Part shown: piece after piece, positions 1 through 9,887 of the stretch
Numbering within the stretch: position 1 is the first letter of the stretch
Layout: each line of letters begins with the position of its first letter
Origin: Astropecten irregularis
Taxonomy: Eukaryota; Echinodermata; Asteroidea; Paxillosida; Astropectinidae
Assembly: GCA_963971285.1 (NCBI GenBank)
Contig: OZ020258.1
Span: 14,959,390 to 15,023,389 of the forward strand
Reading direction: 5' to 3'
Length of the DNA: 64,000 bases
The notes under the pieces: model-generated
Seen by the model: only the letters and a program-made list of their open reading frames with translations
Databases searched by the model: none
Told to the model about the DNA's origin: nothing
Position numbers and translations under genes: made by a program

Positions 1-87
1 GCCAGTGACGTTCTGTTTGCGACGGAAGACAGTGTTGGTGGACCGGTCACCCGTTCTCGGACTCGTGCGCTAGAGACATTGAATTAA
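1..87 (+). CDS. Polyprotein C-terminus (partial)
   Basis: Frame 1 is open from the first base to a TAA at 85-87 and encodes 28 residues. It ends in a basic, Thr/Arg-rich tail (GGPVTRSRTRALE). Such tails are common at the C-terminus of Gypsy integrase polyproteins. The start is outside the window. No catalytic residue is visible, so the call rests mainly on the downstream purine tract and LTR. Confidence 0.5.
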   Translation, partial: ASDVLFATEDSVGGPVTRSRTRALETLN

Positions 88-1180
88 CTGACCCAGTAAC
101 TGCATTCCATAGGCAACGAGGAGCCGCAGAGACATGGAATCACAGTAAGCAGAAACATTTAGCAACTTTTCATATACATCCAACCAATTTCAAAGCTTGT
201 TGAAATTAATCTCGTGTAAAACAATGTCATGCCATTTGCATGAAATGTAGTGAGGCTATAGTATAAGTTGTGTTGCTTTAGAACTTGTGAATTTTGTAAA
301 CGATTCATCTGTGACAAGTCAATCCCTGCGATTTAATACCTAGAGAAAACCGATTTTGCAGTGTTGATACAGTTACCCAAAGATGTTTTATGATGTTTGG
401 AATTGCGTTCTCTTTAAAGAGGGGGAGAGAAACTGATGTCGACGCAATGAATTAAATTGTATTTAAATTGATAAATTGTAATTTGAATATTGTATATTGT
501 CAGCCCTTTGCCAACAACCGGTTATTTACTGACTGTTGTCGACTAAAGATGGGTTATTGATGAACAGCATTCGCTAATATCGATATTCCTTGTTGAATAT
601 CTGTTTTCAGCCTTTGAATTTTAATGAGCACGTGGTTTGGATGAATTGTCATCACAGTGAAAGAACCTGACAATTTAGGTCATTGTTATTGATTTTGCGA
701 TATATATGTAACTGAATGTGTATTGTTGTACATGCAGTAGTTATAATTATTGAAGACAGCTTACGTCATGCTATATGTAACCTTTGACTACATAAACGTG
801 TATATAGTAACTTTTGGATGTTTTTGATCATTACTGCTTTTAGCATTGCTCACACAAGTCATGCTGTGCTTAATGTGCACAATGTTGTAAGAAATTGTTA
901 TTGTGTATTGTCACGATTGATGGAAGGTTTACTGCTATTTTGGTTTTATTATACTATGAGTAAATTATATGAGTTTGAATTTGGCGAACTGGTTTTTCAG
1001 TGACTAAAACAGATTGAGAGAAAATGTCTCAATAATTCCTGCTGACTTGCATTGTTAATCTGACATAAGTTCATTTAAGATGTTTTCTATGTTTTGTTAA
1101 TTGACTGCAATTTTTAATTAATGTTGTTTACCTCTTCCACTAAGTACCGGTAGGCCACGCTCTTACGAAGTGGGGGAGAG

Positions 1181-1641
1181 TGTTGTGATTTTACATGATT
1201 GCATTGTTGTATTAATTAATTATCCTAAAGCCCGCCGAGCGTTCATGCCGCCGCTAGCTGCACGCAAGCTACACTTGACCATGATTGTATATTGCCGCTG
1301 CGTGCTAGAGAAGCGTTCGCTGCGCGAGCTGCGCTAGCGCCCTCTTGCGATGCCGCGCGTGTAATTGCTTGGCCGCGCCACACGCGCGCTGCGCTGCTCA
1401 TGTCTTATGTTTCCTCCTTTATATTTGTTGTGATAATGTTTTGTTCTTTATTCGATGTTCTTGATATACAAATGTGTAATGATTTAGAATGTTGACAGTT
1501 TGATAGTTGGACAGCTTGGCTGAAGTTGTGGTCAGGTAATTTTGGTCTGCCAAATAAATAAGTGATTACTGTTGTTGATGCAAAATATCGTGTCAGTTTT
1601 CATTCTTTAATTGCCTCCTCCCGACGGCCGAATTCACCACA
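1181..1641 (+). repeat. 3' long terminal repeat
   Basis: This segment begins TGTTGTGATT right after the purine tract and ends in CACCACA, giving the TG...CA ends of an LTR. It contains a GC-rich stretch around 1230-1400 and an AATAAA-like signal near 1553. The partner 5' LTR is not in the window, so the borders rest on termini and context, not on an LTR alignment. Confidence 0.65.
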
Positions 1642-2971
1642 ATACACAATTATTACACACAGTTATACAGTTGTCAAATAAAAACCAAGGTTTAGGCACA
1701 GTATTATATACATGAACAATAAAAGCCCTATCTCCTGTGCCTCGGTCACAATTCACAGCTGTTCTCTAGGCGATACCTTTCATTTTTGGGGGTTTAAATG
1801 ACACCCGTTTTACCACCCCCCCCCCCTTCCTTCGGCAATGAAGCTTCTACATTCACAGCTATGACTGGTATTTTTGAACACTTTTGCTGTGGGTAGGGGA
1901 GATGGCATTTGCTTGTGTATCAATGGTACATCCATCCATCTTCTGAATTCATCATATGGAATAGGATAGGAGCCTATAGTTTATGGTTGCATTTATGTTT
2001 TGGCTCTTTTAACGCAAATACATGTATTTCATTTTTACTCATAGGCAGCTCTGGTTATGTTATTTCTCTTCGTTTCGTTTGTTCTTTCATTTTTCCCCTG
2101 TTTTCTCTCTCCCTCAAATCTCGTTTTGTCTGAGTAACACCTGATGTTTGCAAGCATGTGGAGGAGATCTCGCAGACTCGTTTGTGCATCATGCGGTATC
2201 ATCATCCCCTGATGAGGCTTCACTTTCTGATGTTGCAGCTGTGCAGTGGTGGGGCAGACCGGGGAGCTATAGCATCTATTTCAGCGGGACATGGAGACGA
2301 ATGTATCAATCAGGAGTGGGTCAAGGATGAACCCCAGTGACCCAGACTGTGTTATACTTCATAGCCGTCCTTGACAAAGGTCATCTGCTCCATGCTCTTA
2401 GCATTTTGGTCAGCGATATTGCCTTGAATTCTGTGTGCCAGGGCTATTAAACAGCTACCTAGTCTTGTCAAGGTTGAGCTGCTCCAATGGGTGGTCAGTC
2501 AATCACTTTGTTGATGGATTGTTTTGCTGGCAGGCTCCGGGCGGTGTAATTAACACCCCCAGATAGTGGCGATGACTCCACTCACTGTTGGTGATCAGAC
2601 CTTGAAAGGCAGTATTTAATGTCAATGGGTATGGGGCAATCCTTCTGCCGGCAGTACTTAATGCTCTTTAAAATCCAACTTGAGGCTATGTGTTGGCAGC
2701 GGTCATTTTTATGACCGTTTGGCGGAATTCCATTCCGAGGACCACCACATGCCTCTCAGGCTGATGCATTCAAGCCAGATTCATCATGCCTTGTCAGATC
2801 TTGTGTTCATCTAATGTAATGTAATCCTCAATACTGTTACCAATCTAATTTACATGAAAATCAACCTTCAATCCAGTTGATAAATGATTATTGTTGATGA
2901 GTGTTCACAATGCTAGCTTTTTATGCTTTACCAACAATATTATGTTAATGCGGGGATTTGTTGTTGAGTTA
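1642..2971. other. Non-coding stretch, no gene recognised
   Basis: No exon or conserved domain was recognised here. A C-run lies at about 1816-1826. The part from 2340 to 2830 ends in a short ATGTA-type repeat (tgtaatgtaatcc), as some LINE 3' ends do. I could not match it to a family. Confidence 0.4.
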
Positions 2972-3445
2972 TGCGTAGGGTTTCACGGTAGCAAGGGACC
3001 ACCGGAAACCAGATAGATGTTGCGTTTGATTTTGTGATTTTGCGTGGGTTTCGCGGTAACGTTGGTCGACTGGAAGCCAGAAAGATGATTTAACTTGATG
3101 TTGTTGCGTTGAAAATAATTATGATTGCGTTATAGGTTTCGCGGGGTGCGGACGACCGGGAACCAGTGGGATGTTGTTGCATTGAACTTGAACTTGTGAT
3201 TGCGTAGGTTTCACGGGGTGCGGACGACCGGGAACCAGTGAGATGTTGTTGCGTTGAACTTGAACTTGTGATTGCGTAGGTTTCGCGGGGTGCGACGACC
3301 GGGAACCAGTGAGATGTTGTTGCGTTGAGCTCAGTGTGTTTAAGTAATAGGGCGATATTGATTACAGTTTCATAAATGTTTCGCGGTATCATACGACCGG
3401 AGACAATTTTACAATGTTGATCATTATTGCTGCGTTTGTGTTTCT
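2972..3445. repeat. Minisatellite, about 72-bp unit
   Basis: The word TTTCRCGG recurs at 2981, 3049, 3137, 3209, 3281 and 3379, each time followed by a GACCGG-like block and an ATGTTG(TTGCGTTG) block. The two central copies are nearly identical with a 72-bp period; outer copies are diverged. The unit lacks minus-strand stops, which produces a 179-residue frame that is an artefact of the repeat. Confidence 0.85.
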
Positions 3446-3726
3446 CGGACCAAGAGACCATACCGTCCGGGAAACATGGCCCACATTCTGGTGCCCTGAT
3501 TTGAGTGTGATTTAATAAACTGCTCAGACCACTCGTAACAAAGAATTTATTGTAATACTGTGACCATTTCTTGATTGTTGTATTGTCGAATGTGGAGATA
3601 AACAAAAATATGTGGGTCAGGGAAAGCAACTTAACTTAAATACTGTTACCCGCAGGTATGCATTCCCGCCCATATTCTAACAAGGACAAACTAATGAACC
3701 AGACCTACATGCACAACTGAATAGTT

Positions 3727-4637
3727 TATGTTTCTCAGTGATGAGTTTTTTAGTTTTCTGCTTGGGAAACCTCGGGATTGAGTCACGTATGGCAGCAACG
3801 AGTAGGTCCATGAAGATATCTGCAGATGAGTTGACGTCCATGGGGTCCATCGATGATGACCAGGGAACAAGATTGATTAGATTCCGAAGATGCTCAAAAT
3901 CCCCACGATAAACTTGTAGGAATGACCACAGAATGGCCGGTCTTGGTGGAGGTGTGCTAGTTCAATAGATAATTTGTACAGCAAGATGATCCGAGTCTAC
4001 AGGAATTACATTTTACAAAATCATCAATGTTTGCATTTTGAAGAATCTCATTCAGTTTTGGCCAATAGGATGCATTTGAAGATGGAGGGCAGTAGATGAT
4101 GCCCACAAGCCAGGATTCCGTACCAAGCTTGATTGATAGACACCAATTCAACGTCGTCATGCTCCAATTCAGCCAATCTGCACGGTGACAGAGATGCCTT
4201 TACGGCAACAAGAACTCCTCCACCACCAAGGCGTCCCTGGCACAGTCCCGCCGCAGAGTTACGTAATCATCGGGGAGTCCAAGAATACTGTCATTGTATG
4301 GAGGTGTCAGCCAGGTCTCAGTGAAGCACAATATATCCGGTGATGAATTAGCATGTAAATATGGCACTAGTTCGGGTCCTTTGTTCCGGATACTTTGAGT
4401 GTTACAAAGAAGACATGCAATAATTTTGCGATTATTAGGCCGATTGTGAAAATTATGATCATCTAAGTTTTCATGATGAGGCCCTGGGTTTAGTTCAATG
4501 TCACCACCAGCAATATTAATAAAGGCAATGGAGAAACAGGTAACAGAAGCCATGAGAGCGGTTAAGATGTTTGAGTTTCTCGCTACCCATGCATGTACCT
4601 GTGTTGGGGAATGGTGTCCCATATCCAAGATCATCAT
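3727..4637 (-). pseudogene. LINE 5' fragment: leader, 2A-like motif and endonuclease
   Basis: Reading down from 4637, a 145-residue frame has a hydrophobic stretch (about residues 23-43), a 2A-like motif (44-53), then an apurinic-type endonuclease start with NTQSIRNK and DILCFTETWL, the last carrying the catalytic Glu of this fold. A frame change near 4160 leads to VGIIYCPPSS, and another leads to a linker near 3730-3930 (VYRGDFEHLRNLIN, DSIPRFPKQKTKK) typical of the endonuclease-RT spacer in CR1/L2-like LINEs. The GDFN part and the RT are missing. It is dead through frameshifts and truncation. Confidence 0.8.
4479..4508 (-). other. 2A-like ribosome-skipping motif
   Basis: Encodes GGDIELNPGP, which fits the 2A consensus D-(V/I)-E-x-N-P-G-P. 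It sits between a hydrophobic leader and the endonuclease domain of the LINE fragment. In CR1-type LINEs of sea urchin, 2A sequences occupy this N-terminal position, some also acting as signal peptides (established knowledge). Activity of this copy is not shown; the downstream frame is broken. Confidence 0.8.
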
Positions 4638-5390
4638 GCAGAATGAGATCCGTTAACTTTGGATGAAGCCTTGGGTGGATTGTTCCTTGCACCCAGTGAT
4701 GTCAAATATGTCACCTTGGCATTGTGGTTCAGTTATGGATGATCACAATCCATAGGTAGATGTGATCCACATTAAAATCTGGTAAAGACGAGTGTAGTGT
4801 TCACAGCCATCATGCTGTAATCAAGTCTTGCAAAGAAGACCTATCCTCATATCTATCTATCTATCCTTCTATCGTGTCTTTTGGGAATCAATCAATTGGG
4901 AGTGAACAAATTGCCCAGACGTGAGGATACAGCAGACAAACAACAACAGCTTAGCATTGTAGTCTCCATCGTGTCACACTGGTACGACAAAATGTGTCAT
5001 CTGCAAATATATTCACAGGCAGCACAAACCATGTCACCCATTGAATCCAATGCTGGAAATATGTTACTATAAAAGTATAAAAGGGTGCAAAGCAAAAATC
5101 TTCACAGAAAAAAAAGAAATCTCTCACTCCTTACAATAAACAACCTGTTTAACATAAAGAACATTTAAATTGAAGATAACAAGTTGAAAGAACAAAATGT
5201 ATTAAACTAATTAGAGCTACAAATATTAGTATGGACTATGGATCATATTCAAGAAGACAAACCTTGTCCAACAAAACAAGACAGAAACAAAGGCAACCAA
5301 ATAAAGAATTGATCAGTCGAGCACTGATCAGACCAAGACATGGTATCAAAACAAATTGCATCACAAGCCCAATGAAGGCTGAATTAAGGA
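4638..5390. other. Intronic, no feature recognised
   Basis: No coding similarity was seen on either strand. A very short ATCT repeat occurs near 4851-4865. By the host gene model this is intron 3' of the last visible exon. Confidence 0.4.
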
Positions 5391-5620
5391 CAATACAATT
5401 GTTGACAGGTGATCAAAGACAAAATGACTGGAGCGGGATTCCAACCTGTGAGCCCCTTAATACCATACCAGTGCTCTAACAACTGAGCTATTCAGCCCTA
5501 TATGTTGGCTATGTCCCAAATTGTTAATTATCTTTATTTGTTTGCCAGTCAGAATCCATGAAACCACTCACATACCACTAAACCAAAGATCATTTAAAAT
5601 GCAACAATAGCAATACAATT
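5391..5620 (-). repeat. tRNA-derived SINE, copy 1
   Basis: The tRNA-like core lies at about 5425-5498, minus strand. It has an A box (TAGCTCAGTTG) and a decayed B box, and is flanked by CAAAGA-type and TTTGTTTG-type words seen in the other two copies at 7.5 and 30.2 kb. A 10-bp direct repeat (caatacaatt) at 5391-5400 and 5611-5620 may be the target duplication, but the implied length exceeds copy 2, so those borders are tentative. Confidence 0.7.
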
Positions 5621-5690
5621 AAATGAAAAAATCGAACTAAAGAATAAAGCTATGGGGCAATGGTGAAAAAAGAATCAAAATGTACATTAC

Positions 5691-5781
5691 CTGATTTGTC
5701 AGCACACAGTAAAGCAATATTCATGATATGAGCATAGTCTGAAGCATACCACACCTTGAGCTCTGAATGGGGTGCCACAGG
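5691..5781 (-). CDS. PRDM10/15-like gene, exon encoding PR-domain end
   Basis: A 91-bp exon between an AG acceptor (atcatatag) and a GTAATG donor. It enters in phase 0 and leaves one base over. It encodes ELKVWYASDYAHIMN, matching the C-terminal strand and helix of PR domains (PRDM10 has ELKVWYA in the same place). It follows the exon at 15.24-15.40 kb across a 9.5 kb intron full of transposons. Zinc-finger exons were not found between here and the left edge, so the gene probably continues outside the window. Confidence 0.85.
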
Positions 5782-6075
5782 CTATATGATAAATCAAAAC
5801 ATACACAAACAAGTAATAATCAATCACAAATAGTAACACATTTTTGATGAATTTATAGGATAACCTGAAAATGTTTCATATTTGAGTTTACATACAGTAA
5901 AACCTTGATGATTCAACCTTGGATACCTTGAAAGCCCACTTACCTCAAAGTGATGCTTTATTCCCGCTGAAAGTAGGCTTTTGAGGACATAAATGCTTTC
6001 GTATTTCGAATTACATGAACCAGCGTCAAAATCCCACTTAAGTTCCCCCAACCCCCAGGAGAGTGATAGGAGTCT

Positions 6076-6308
6076 ACGAACGAATACTTAATACCTGTAG
6101 AGCCACTACTTTTGCATATTTCCCAAGACCGTCAGGTATTCACACTAAGAATTGATACAACAGCGCCCCCAATTGACCTACCCACAGTGCCCCGCGGCAT
6201 GTATGCCACGTAAGCGTCCTCTTTTCTCAGTTGAACTCAGGAATGCCCATACATCGAGAATAGTGGGGAGGATGGGCAATGCTCTACAGGTATTAAGTAT
6301 TCGTTCGT
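6076..6308. repeat. Inverted-repeat element with 28-bp arms
   Basis: Positions 6076-6103 and 6281-6308 are perfect reverse complements (ACGAACGAATACTTAA...). The 177-bp centre shows no coding potential. Size and structure fit a MITE. I saw no clear target-site duplication, so the superfamily is open. Confidence 0.7.
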
Positions 6309-6358
6309 TGACCCTTACCACTATTCTGTGGGGAGGGGGAGGGTCTACTTCACTCATC

Positions 6359-6636
6359 TTAACCAGTTCACGTCGGATGACGTTATCTCGCAAAAAAAAA
6401 ATGTTCACATTTGGAGGACGTGATAAAGCACCATAGGGTTTTTTATAAAACAAGCGAAAATTTGCAGGATAACATGAGAAGGCGCCGCACTTCATGATGC
6501 CAGTGGCAGATGACGCCTCGGTCGAAGCTTTCTCAGTTGCGGATAACGTGAGAAAGTGCGATAATTTCCCGTTGTGATCACCGGATGATGGTATAAAACG
6601 CTGCTTTTGACATTTTGGGTGGTGGATGACATTTAG
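6359..6636 (+). mobile_element. TTAA-type transposon, 5' end only (copy 1)
   Basis: Starts TTAA then CCAGTTCACG and stays alignable for about 275 bp with 17116-17400. It stops where the DIRS-like reading frame resumes at 6637. This is a truncated end of the element that is complete at 17120-18400. It abuts the DIRS-like recombinase frame, interrupting it. Confidence 0.75.
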
Positions 6637-6870
6637 ATAAAACGGGGGTCTTGAAAGTGTGGCCAATACACTGAACAGGTCCCATGTGGGGATAAGCCTA
6701 TGGGTTGGGGGACGTAAAACAAACATCCCCCTGAGCAACTGGTGAAGAGCCTGGTTGTCCGACACCGAGGTCCCATCCGGGAAGCCTCCGTAGTGCACCA
6801 GAAAATGTGCAACCTCCTCTACAGAAGTATTGGGGGATGCAAAGATCGGTTTCAGCAGAATCTGGAAAAA
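6637..6870 (-). pseudogene. DIRS-like tyrosine recombinase, N-terminal fragment
   Basis: Minus-strand frame with FASPNTSVEEVAHFLVHYGG, then QLLRGMFVLRPPTHRLIPTW and SVLATLSRPPF. The R-P-P-x-x-R/K...P-T-W-D pattern is a hallmark of the N-terminal part of DIRS1-type recombinases. The catalytic R, H-x-x-R and Y parts are absent because the frame meets a TTAA-type element at 6636. The RNase H and methyltransferase-like parts expected between RT and recombinase are also missing. Confidence 0.75.
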
Positions 6871-7517
6871 TGATGTAACATGCTGGCAGTCGGGGGCCTT
6901 AGTGTACAGTAGACCAGCAGCTGGTGGTTGTTGTGTGATGCAAATTCATGTAGATTGACATTAGGACAATCTATTGGAGGCACTACGAAGTTACTACGTC
7001 TACCAAACTGGCTATAAGACCAAGCACGCGCCGGGGCCACCATCACTAGGAGAAAGAGGGATACGCATTGGCAGAGGTTTGACATGTGATCCCGCGTGGG
7101 CTGGGCAAACCCTCTCCGTAGATATAGTGACGGGCCCAGGAGGGTTGGAGACTGGGAGGGACACGGCTGAGACTTCTCCTTGTTGATGATAAAGCCGAGG
7201 CCTTCAGCGAGGCTCCAGGTCAGGTTGAGTGCTGCGACAGTGGCCTTGCGAGACTGTCCCACGATGAACCAATTGGAGAGGTACATGAAAAGCATCACGC
7301 CCTGCCTTAACAGTGCGGCTTGACCACCTTCATGATTCTAGTAAAGACTCTGGGTGTGGTGGAGAGGCCAAATGGGAGTGCCGTGAACTCGTAAAGGATG
7401 GTCTGGTATTGAAAACGCAGGACTTAAAGTGATCCAGTCCGACAGGAACAGTAAGGTAAGCTCTTTCAGATCTAGGCTTGTTCCCAAGCTGGCATCCGGA
7501 TAACAAAGGTGTGTATT
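6871..7517 (-). pseudogene. DIRS-like reverse transcriptase fragment
   Basis: Read on the minus strand in several frames: AYLTVPVGLDHFK near 7470-7430, YEFTALPFGLSTTPRVFTR near 7390-7340, and MYLSNWFIVGQSRKATVAAL near 7295-7240. These match palm motifs of DIRS1-type RT in order. The catalytic motif, normally YLDD, reads YLSN, so both Asp are lost. At least two frameshifts are present. The tRNA-SINE at 7531-7696 splits its upstream part. Confidence 0.8.
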
Positions 7518-7709
7518 TGCATAATCCTTTGAAAAGTGAACAAAGAAAAATTGACTGGAGCGGGATTCGAACCGGCGACCTCCTGAATACCGTACAGGCG
7601 CTCTACCAACTGAGCCATCCAGCCCTATGTTGGTGGTGACCCCAATAGTCAACCATCTTTGTTCGTTTGGCAGTCAGAAGCCATGAAACCATAAAATGCA
7701 TAATCCTTT
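7518..7709 (-). repeat. tRNA-derived SINE, copy 2, with target duplication
   Basis: A 166-bp insert (7531-7696) between perfect 13-bp duplications (tgcataatccttt at 7518-7530 and 7697-7709). The tRNA-like core (7552-7625, minus strand) pairs in acceptor, D and T stems and carries A and B boxes, but the anticodon loop has C instead of U33, so it is not a normal tRNA gene. A long duplication fits LINE-type retroposition. It is inserted in the DIRS-like element. Confidence 0.85.
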
Positions 7710-8012
7710 CACGGACGACTGCCTCCGTCTGTGGCAGCCCCCCAGACTGACAAGAGTAGACTTACCTTTGCAGCAGAACGCGGCGCGCCGACAACACAGA
7801 CTCTCAATTGACGATGTATTTATTGAAGGTATTGAGACACTTGTTTAATTTTTCAAGTGTTTTCATTTACAATGTTTTGATTTTTTTGTATCGGGCCCCG
7901 AAAAAAAATCAAAATAATGTTTATATCAGGAATAGGTGAAATATCGTTGGCGAATCCTTGAAGAATATTCATAACAATACAGGCTTCAGGGGTAGGAAAA
8001 GCATAATTTGTA
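7710..8012. other. Spacer with a 50-bp palindrome
   Basis: No gene recognised. Positions 7870-7919 form an imperfect palindrome around CGGGCCCCG, with ATTTTGATTTTTT-type arms, able to extrude a hairpin. The sequence before 7800 may be remains of the DIRS-like element. Confidence 0.5.
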
Positions 8013-9447
8013 GGGCAATTCCACCAGTAACAGACTGACACTTTGGAAGGGGTTTTGAAAGTCTGTTATGGATTAAAAAGTATTAATGGTGGATAAACTC
8101 CCAAACATCTGTACACTAGCTTCCTTGTTAGTGTCTCTATGTAATGGAAAATATTTGTGTGTGAGATCTAGGGTCAAGTTGCCATGGTAACAGACTGACA
8201 TTTTCGCAACCTGCCTTTTTTAGCAATGATGTAAAATGTGAAAACGCTCTGAAGTGAGGAGATAGAATTTAATCTTAAAGTAATCACAGTATGTAGGCTT
8301 GGTCTAACTGTATCAGTAGTGGCAAATTTCACTCTGTGTTGTCATGTAAAATGGTGGATTCCCATATATGGTCGGTAACAGACTGACATTAGCGTTAACA
8401 GACTGACATGCTCTGAATTTACGTGTCAAATGATATTGAGACAGATACAGTAGGTTATTCCAAAATTGTAATACAATTTCATAAAAAAATTACAACAAGA
8501 CCACAAAACTAGCCACTGGCCACAGAAACATGGCAGAACTTACATTGTAATGAGAATCTAGTAACTTCCTAGAGATTTACGACATACATTGTACATGTAT
8601 GCATATATATACATGTACATGTACACTGTACAGTGTAACTGCCGCATTTTGGTCATGTACAAAAACATGTGCATGTACATGTTAAATTGACCTTAATAAG
8701 CTTAAAAATGACGATTACCCCATCTGCTGAACTAAAAAAAGACACCTCTGGGTGCTTTAAAAGTGTAATTATCCACGTAAACTATTTACAAACTCACAAA
8801 ACTCTATAATTATGGGTTGATTCGGATGGCGTGGACATACTATTTGGGGGCGGGGCCAAATAGGGCACACCCTCAAATGAGGAGGAGGCCGCTGAAATTT
8901 TGAATCCCATCAATAACTGATTGTTTGTACCCTGTAAAACCCAAAACTGAGAAAAAATAATAAATTAGCCCCCCAAAAACACTGGAGTACATACCATACT
9001 GCACTAATAATGTGACTTTCTCTTTGACAAGAGTTTGACCCCTTCTTAAGCAGGGAAAGCAGCATTTTAAAAATTCTTAAGAGGTATATTTGCTTTCAGG
9101 TTAGTGTAAGGAACATTCTGACACTTGTTTCATGCTTGCACTTGAATGTATGATTAAAGTGTATTTTTTGTTGACTTTTAGGGGCTCACCCCCCTCCCAA
9201 TGCACCACTCACCAATCTTAAGAAATCCCTTTTTGATACAAGTCAGCCCTACATTGTACATATATCAAACACTTTAAACCAATTGCAGAAGTAAACATTA
9301 CAAGTAAAAAGGTTACGAACTTGTAAACATTATGTGAATGAAGTGAGCAACATCCTCCATTGCTGAACATTATAAAATCCCACAATGCATGATAGCCATA
9401 GCAATTATACAGTGTCAGTCTGTTACCGATGAGGTCAGTCTGTTACC
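8013..9447. mobile_element. Motif-array transposon A (GGGC-type), non-autonomous
   Basis: The 15-mer GGTAACAGACTGACA (with small changes) occurs in direct orientation at 8026, 8186, 8374 and 8394, and inverted at 9413 and 9433. There is no long frame between. The left end GGGCAATTCC at 8013 matches the mapped termini of elements B (39613) and C (45404). The right terminus was not found and may be deleted; 9447 is only the last motif base. A possible TGTA flank precedes 8013. Confidence 0.7.
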
Positions 9448-9887
9448 ATGGTACTTCTATATATTAATCATTAAAAAATTTTTTTTTCTTCTAATTTTTT
9501 CTTCAAACTTGTTGACATATAAGTACTAACAGAGAATCTATAGTATCTTGATAACTATAAGTTATCAAGGATAAGATTGCGACGCAGAGAAGGGGCAAGA
9601 GCTGATCCGACAGAAAACTGGCGAAGACATATAGAAAGACAGTCATCCAAGAACTGAAACATGACCGGAAGGAGTGCCGGGTCGGCAGCTGAAGGGTCTT
9701 TGGAAACCCGAGCCAAAGTGTCGGAGAGAAGGCTGGAGAAATTTGTCACCTTAGCCCCATGGCGCAGATGGTGGTCTAACTTCTCAAGGGACTGAAACAG
9801 AACCCGAGAACACTTGTCAGGAAAAACTTTCTTCTGGGAGGAGAGTTCCGAGCGGAGACTATCTTTAACCTCGGCAGACACGGAGGG

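Larger units (their letters stand above)
1..1641 (+). mobile_element. 3' end of a Gypsy-type LTR retrotransposon
   Basis: The window opens inside an LTR retrotransposon. Seen: an open frame ending at 87, about 1.1 kb without coding potential, a purine tract (1171-1180, tgggggagag), then a 461-bp segment starting TGTTGTG and ending CACCACA. The order polyprotein end, purine tract, LTR is what Ty3/Gypsy elements show at their 3' end. A second purine-rich run at 418-434 resembles another priming tract. The 5' part lies outside the window, so the family assignment rests on layout and the short C-terminal tail only. Confidence 0.7.

Noticed and set aside
413-437. Start of the 3' LTR at the first purine tract
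   Set aside because: The tract is good, but the following TGATGTC has no matching CA end; the TG...CA pair at 1181-1641 fits better.
3090-3629. 179-codon minus-strand open frame
   Set aside because: It is a translation of the 72-bp minisatellite; the peptide repeats with the DNA unit and has no domain.
6178-6798. 206-codon minus-strand frame as a single gene
   Set aside because: Only its first third is DIRS-like recombinase; the rest is transposon end and inverted-repeat DNA read through by chance.
7552-7625. A functional tRNA gene
   Set aside because: The stems pair well, but position 33 is C, the stems have mismatches, and the unit is repeated within a SINE with a target duplication.
9448-9555. 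Right terminus of motif-array element A
   Set aside because: No inverse GGGC end was found here; the end seems deleted or is too decayed to place.
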